The position numbers and the translations under genes are program-made. The notes under the pieces are model-generated. The model was not told where the DNA came from. It did no database searches and worked only from the letters and a program-made list of their open reading frames with translations. From Selaginella moellendorffii (Eukaryota > Streptophyta > Lycopodiopsida > Selaginellales > Selaginellaceae), in assembly GCF_000143415.4 (NCBI RefSeq), contig NW_003314295.1, positions 186,001-250,000 of the forward strand: a stretch of 64,000 nucleotides of DNA, read 5' to 3'. Positions 59,579-64,000 of this stretch are shown one piece after another. Within the stretch, counting starts at the first letter, position 1; each line of letters starts with the position of its first letter.

Positions 59579-62520
59579 GTGACGACAAATGACCAAGTTT
59601 CCTGCCCAACTTCACAGACTTCACCAAACAAGCACCATTTTCGCCATACCGACCGATCTTCACAACACCAATATATCCCACATTTGCTTCCAACATCTAC
59701 CGAAGCCCGCTATCAGCAAGACCTTTCGAACATGCTTTCAACTTCAACGCGCCGACGAGACAACAACTCGACTTCACCAATTACAGTTGCACTCCAATAT
59801 ACCCAGTCAACAGCAGTAAAGATGAACAACCCGAATCGTCCAATAGTCAAGCACTCAACATCAAAAACTCACACCAAGCTGCCGAACACCTACAATCATC
59901 CAACAACAATGTTTGACGAACCAATTGTTGACGACAACAATCTTCCACAGCAACCACAATCACCACACAACTATACGTTTGAAGAACTCTTTGACAATTT
60001 AGAAGAACAACCACAACCAACACAACATAACTCTGACATGTACATTGACAACAAGTTCAAACACCATCTTCCGAAAATCAACACCGGCAAGCAACCCGAC
60101 ACCGACGACGACATCGACGACACACCCGAAAACAGTCCCAACACAGAAGAAAAAAGAAAGAAGAGTTCACTAAACAACAACAACAATTCACCACCTTCCT
60201 CTTACACCAACTTTGCCGTCAACCCCGACAACCCCTTGCTACAAATCACCTTAGGACTCCATAGTGACAACCTGACAAAACAACCTCGACAATACCGACA
60301 TTACTACCAACAGCAAATGGCAGTCACTACTGCCGTTGCCAACATACCTGTCGGAAGACACGTCTCCTATCCACTATTTCATGGTCTGAAGTCAGAAGAT
60401 GCCGAGAAACATGTTGAACAGTTCCGAGAAGCAATCCGACTCAACGGCCAGACGACCGAACTTCCATACTACTTCCGATGTACCCTTCGAAAGAGAGCCA
60501 ACGAATGGGCTCAAACGCTTCCTCAAAATACAAGTTTTGACGACCTCACACTCAAGCTTGTAGACCAATTCAAGTCTTCCCTCACTCAAAGCCAACGACT
60601 TCACAAGATCCAAAAACTCAAGCACAAGTCCGGTCAATCCATCGACGACTACACTCAAACCTTCACTCGACATGCTAGCAAATGTGGCAACAGTGCCACC
60701 GAAACATTACTTTACTAATGGTACATGCATGGACTCTGACGATCCCTCCGAGAAGCGGCAACACACATTAACGTTGCCACTTACCTCGAACTCGCAAGAG
60801 CCCTTCAAGATGTTCAAGCTCGACGAATGACAGCACAAGTAGACGACATGGATAACTCAGATTCTGACAGTAGTTCCGATGACGACTCCGACGATGAACT
60901 CGGAGAGAGCACCAAGTCAAAACTTCGGAAACTCAAAAAAACAATCGACAAGCTCAAGGGAAAAGCCAAGGTCGACATCAAAGAATTTCGATCTGGAATT
61001 TGGTGTACTAAGTGCAAGAACGAAGGACATCCAACAAGTGACTGCAAGCTCCAAATCTCCAAATGCCAGATCTGTACCAAAGAAGGTCATGACGCCAAGA
61101 CTTGCAGATTTTGAAATTCTCCAGAAGTTCAACAAGTTTCGAACTATCCCCGACAGCAGTTTTGACAACCATATCCAAATCAATACTTTGACAATTACCA
61201 GCCACCACCTCTGACAAACTGGAGACCACCGAGAAACAACTTCCAACACCAGAGTCGACAATGGAATGATCAACCTCGCTACAACAACTACAACAATTAC
61301 AACAACGACTACAACAACAACTACAACGATCGACAACACCCGCCGAACCGGAACTACCCAGCAAACCGAGACAATTACAACCAAGGATACCAACAATACC
61401 CAAGATACCAGAACCGAAGATACCAAGGCCAAGGTTATCAAGACTAGGCCTACCAAGGCAACTACAAAAACCGACCATGGCAACCTCGACTTCAACACCA
61501 AGGCTGTCTGCCGAGACTTGGTCCACCGCCTCCTCGACAACAAGATCAGAACCAGCAGCAACCACCAACAACAAGGATGGTCGAGACCGACAAACTACCT
61601 TATGCCGACAATAATGACTCAGATCCTCAAGTCATGGCAGTACAAACCCGAGCACAAATTCGAGCAGAAAAACAACAACAACCGGATAGAGATTCTGGAG
61701 ATAGTGAAGAGAAAGGCCCTGAGAGCCCAACAAAACTCCAGGAATGGAAAAAGAAGCAAAAGTTAGCCGCCAAGATACAACGGCAACTCTCTCTACAACC
61801 ACCCGAATTAGTGATTTTAAACTCCGACAATGAAGCTCAACCATCACCAGCTCGACAACAATGCCAAGACTCAATACCAGAAAACCGACAGACAAATCGT
61901 CCAACATCGACACCGACACCAGAACACAATTCGGCAAACTTCAACAAAATCCAAGCAGTAGCCGAGACTATCCTCAACCAAAACATTCAGATCACCGTCG
62001 GCCAACTGCTGAAGATTGCACCCTACCTCACCAATCAGCTCATTGATCTGACATCTGCACCGACCAACACTTTGACAGACTCGTCCACACTCAACTCGAC
62101 ACAGACAGCTGTTGACACATTTCGCACCGAGATTCAACCAGGCGATTGTGACAATGATGTTCCGACAATTGACCTACGACTTGACAAACACCTTGTTCGA
62201 GGAGCCATAATTGACGGTGGCTCCAGCATTAATATTATTGAAGAAAGTCTTGTTCAACAACTCAACATCGGCCCAGTGCACCCAGCACCTTTCAATGTCC
62301 GAATGGCCGACCACCGATCTGTTCAACCCAAAGGCATCATCCAAAAAGTCAACACCACCATTCAAGGCATTGTAATACCAGTCAACTATGTCGTCCTCAA
62401 ACTACTGGAGCAGACCGACAGATTCTCCTCGGTCGACCTTGGCTCCAAACTGCCCAAGTTTATCAAGATTGGCCCAATGACAATCTTATCCTTCGCGGAC
62501 CAGACAGACCGACAACTGTG
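59579..62520 (+). pseudogene. Gag and protease of element E
   Basis: Mostly one frame. An Asn/Gln/Pro-rich N-terminus leads into the gag domain (YPLFHGLKSEDAEKHVEQFR at 60370 to SIDDYTQTFTRHASKC). Stops at 60716-60718 and about 60739. An acidic/Ser segment and two CCHC knuckles follow (CTKCKNEGHPTSDC, CQICTKEGHDAKTC, 61004-61107), then a stop at 61112-61114. Next is a Gln/Asn/Tyr-rich stretch (about 61116-61560), interrupted at about 61163 and 61444. An acidic/Lys linker leads to protease, with AIIDGGSSINIIEESLV (62209). Near 62520 pol changes to the +2 (-1) frame. The stops are of the CAA/CGA-to-TAA/TGA kind where the context suggests the original codon. Confidence 0.75.
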
Positions 62521-64000
62521 TCGACAAAAGCGACTAAATCACTGTCCAGCCACAACCGACCTATTGACTTGGAAGAATATAATCTCAAAGATGGCCTCGA
62601 CGACTATCAAGAACAACAAATTCTCAAAGCCTACCCCGATCTTGAACCTTTGGCCGAGATCGACCTGTTTCGAATCATCGCAGACTTCCAACGAGAACGA
62701 CCCCCGATTACATCAGCACTGAAAAATCCAGTCACTCGAGATACAAAACTCGAAGCGCCACTGGCATTCACAGTCGACAAGCACAACAAAGTTGCCTACA
62801 TTCCATCCATTCCAGCCGACCAAAAACTCGAAAAAGTCAGCCTTGCCGACGACGGCAACGAACACTACATTGTACTCGCCACTGACATCTCGGCAAGTTT
62901 TCGAGACAAAGGCATCAATCTTCTCCGAAAGAAGAAACACTTGTTCGCTTGGAGTTATCGAGACCTTAAGGGAGTTTCACCAAAACTCAGCCTTCACACC
63001 ATCACCCTTCTTCCAGACTCAAAACCAAGAAGACAAGCAGCCTACTGGATGAATCCGAATCTGATGGAACAAGTAAAGAAAGAACTCGACAAGCTTCTCC
63101 AAGTCGAGTACATCTACCCAATTCAGAATCCGATATGGCTTTCACCACTGGTGGTTGTGCCAAAGAAAAATGGCAAACTTCGAATCTGCGTCAACTATAA
63201 ACAGCTCAACGGCGCCACCGAAAAAGATGTCTTCCCGATACCATTTACCGACGAAGTTCTTGACGCAGTCGCCGGACATGAAATGTATTCCTTCCTCGAT
63301 GGTTTCTCCGGCTACAACCAAATTCACATCGCCGAAGAAGATCAGCACAAGACAGCATTCATCAGTCCATGGGGAGCCTATGCCTATCGACAAATGCCTT
63401 TTGGACTCTGCAACGCCCCATTCACCTTCCAAAGGCTTGTCACCAACACTTTCCGAGACTACCTCACTGACTTCATGAGAGTCTTCATGGACGACTTCAG
63501 CATTTTCAGCTCGGAAGATCGACATCTTGAATGCCTGGAGAAATGCCTCAACAAGTGCGAGGAGAACAACATAGCACTCAACCCCGACAAATGCGCTTTC
63601 TATGTCAAATCTGGAGTACTTCTCGGCCACATCTGCAAAGACGGCATTCTCATCGACAAGGACAAAGTTGACGTCATCTCCAAACTCGAACCGCCGAAGA
63701 ATCAGAAAGAACTTCGGTGCTTCCTCGGCAAAGTCGGATATCACCGACGATTCATCCACAAGTATGCTCACATCGCCAAACCACTCACCGATGGACTGAA
63801 ACAAGATGCCCAATGGACATGGACGTCCGAACAGCAACAAGCATTCGACAATCTCCGACTCAAACTAACAACAGCACCAATCCTTGCCAAACCCGACTGG
63901 ACACAAGAGTTCCACATTCATGTTGACACTTCCGACGTCGCCACTGGTGCAATTCTCAGCCAAACTCAACACGACAACCGAGATCAACCGATCTACTACG
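62521..64000 (+). CDS. Reverse transcriptase region of element E (open to the window edge)
   Basis: Frame open from about 62521 to the last base, at least 493 codons. The connection segment has LKAYPDLEPLAEIDLF (62616) and KKHLFAWSYRDLKGVSPKLS (62935). RT: VVVPKKNGKLRICVNYKQLN (63148), SFLDGFSGYNQIHIAEED (63291), MPFGLCNAPFTFQRL (63395), active site FMDD (63484-63495), LLGHICKDGILIDKDKV (63616) and FLGKVGYHRRFI. The start of RNase H (FHIHVDTSDVATGAILSQ, 63911) is cut by the window. The FMDDFSIF motif and overall pattern are those of Athila/Tat-like rather than chromovirus elements; that placement is from recall, not a tree. No stop interrupts the part present. Confidence 0.88.

Larger units (their letters stand above)
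52511..64000 (+). mobile_element. Large Ty3/gypsy-type element E (runs off the window)
   Basis: A+C-rich plus strand with a long N-terminal Gag region, two zinc knuckles, protease and a reverse transcriptase of the kind with VFMDDFS and SFLDGFSGYNQI. This resembles the non-chromovirus plant gypsy group (Athila/Tat-like). It contains an inverted-repeat element (52903-53190) and the complete element D (53873-58800). Its 3' end, with RNase H, integrase and 3' LTR, is beyond 64000. Confidence 0.8.

Noticed and set aside
59971-61574. Minus-strand Ser/Val/Leu-rich frames up to 214 residues
   Set aside because: Complement of the Asn/Gln/Thr-rich Gag of element E; no independent support.

Overview
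The window reads as a piece of a small-intron land-plant genome. A seedless vascular plant such as a Selaginella-type lycophyte is my best guess, inferred from two GC-richer host genes cut into many exons by introns of mostly 45-75 bp, sitting in a sea of plant Ty3/gypsy elements, two of which have primer sites complementary to initiator tRNA-Met. No database search was possible, so the species is inference.

Layout. 1-7.2 kb: the 3' end of a Ty3/gypsy element (family A), two badly decayed family A copies, and one arm of a segmental duplication. 7.2-8.5 kb: a deleted pseudogene of a mitochondrial FtsH4-type AAA protease (minus). 8.7-14.3 kb: an intact 22-exon PDR-type ABCG transporter (minus, 1446 codons plus stop). 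15.3-17.4 kb: an intact 9-exon ELP3 gene (minus, 557 codons plus stop). 17.7-27.2 kb: a decayed chromovirus (family B, copy B1) carrying a solo LTR of family C, which itself carries a second, oppositely oriented family C solo LTR; then a solo LTR and an LTR fragment of family G. 27.2-31.7 kb: a broken, tandemly duplicated multi-exon gene whose end resembles a permuted DNA N4/N6 methyltransferase. 31.7-36.0 kb: a non-coding LTR element (family F) with 134-bp tandem repeats and an LTR of family G. 36-43 kb: the second arm of the segmental duplication, entered by a complete family A element (37469-42471). 43.7-45.6 kb: an unidentified plus-strand gene. 45.9-52.5 kb: two rearranged family B copies in tandem. 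52.5-64 kb: a large Gag-Pol element (E) that runs off the window and holds a small inverted-repeat element and a very young complete gypsy element (D, 53873-58800).

The intact host content is thus ELP3 (tRNA wobble-uridine modification through Elongator) and a full-size ABCG/PDR exporter, head to tail on the minus strand, plus a possible gene at 43.7 kb. Everything else I can identify is mobile DNA, its debris, or pseudogenes. Several insertions are datable relative to each other because target-site duplications, an empty paralogous site and nested breakpoints survive. Family letters A-G are labels used only for this window.
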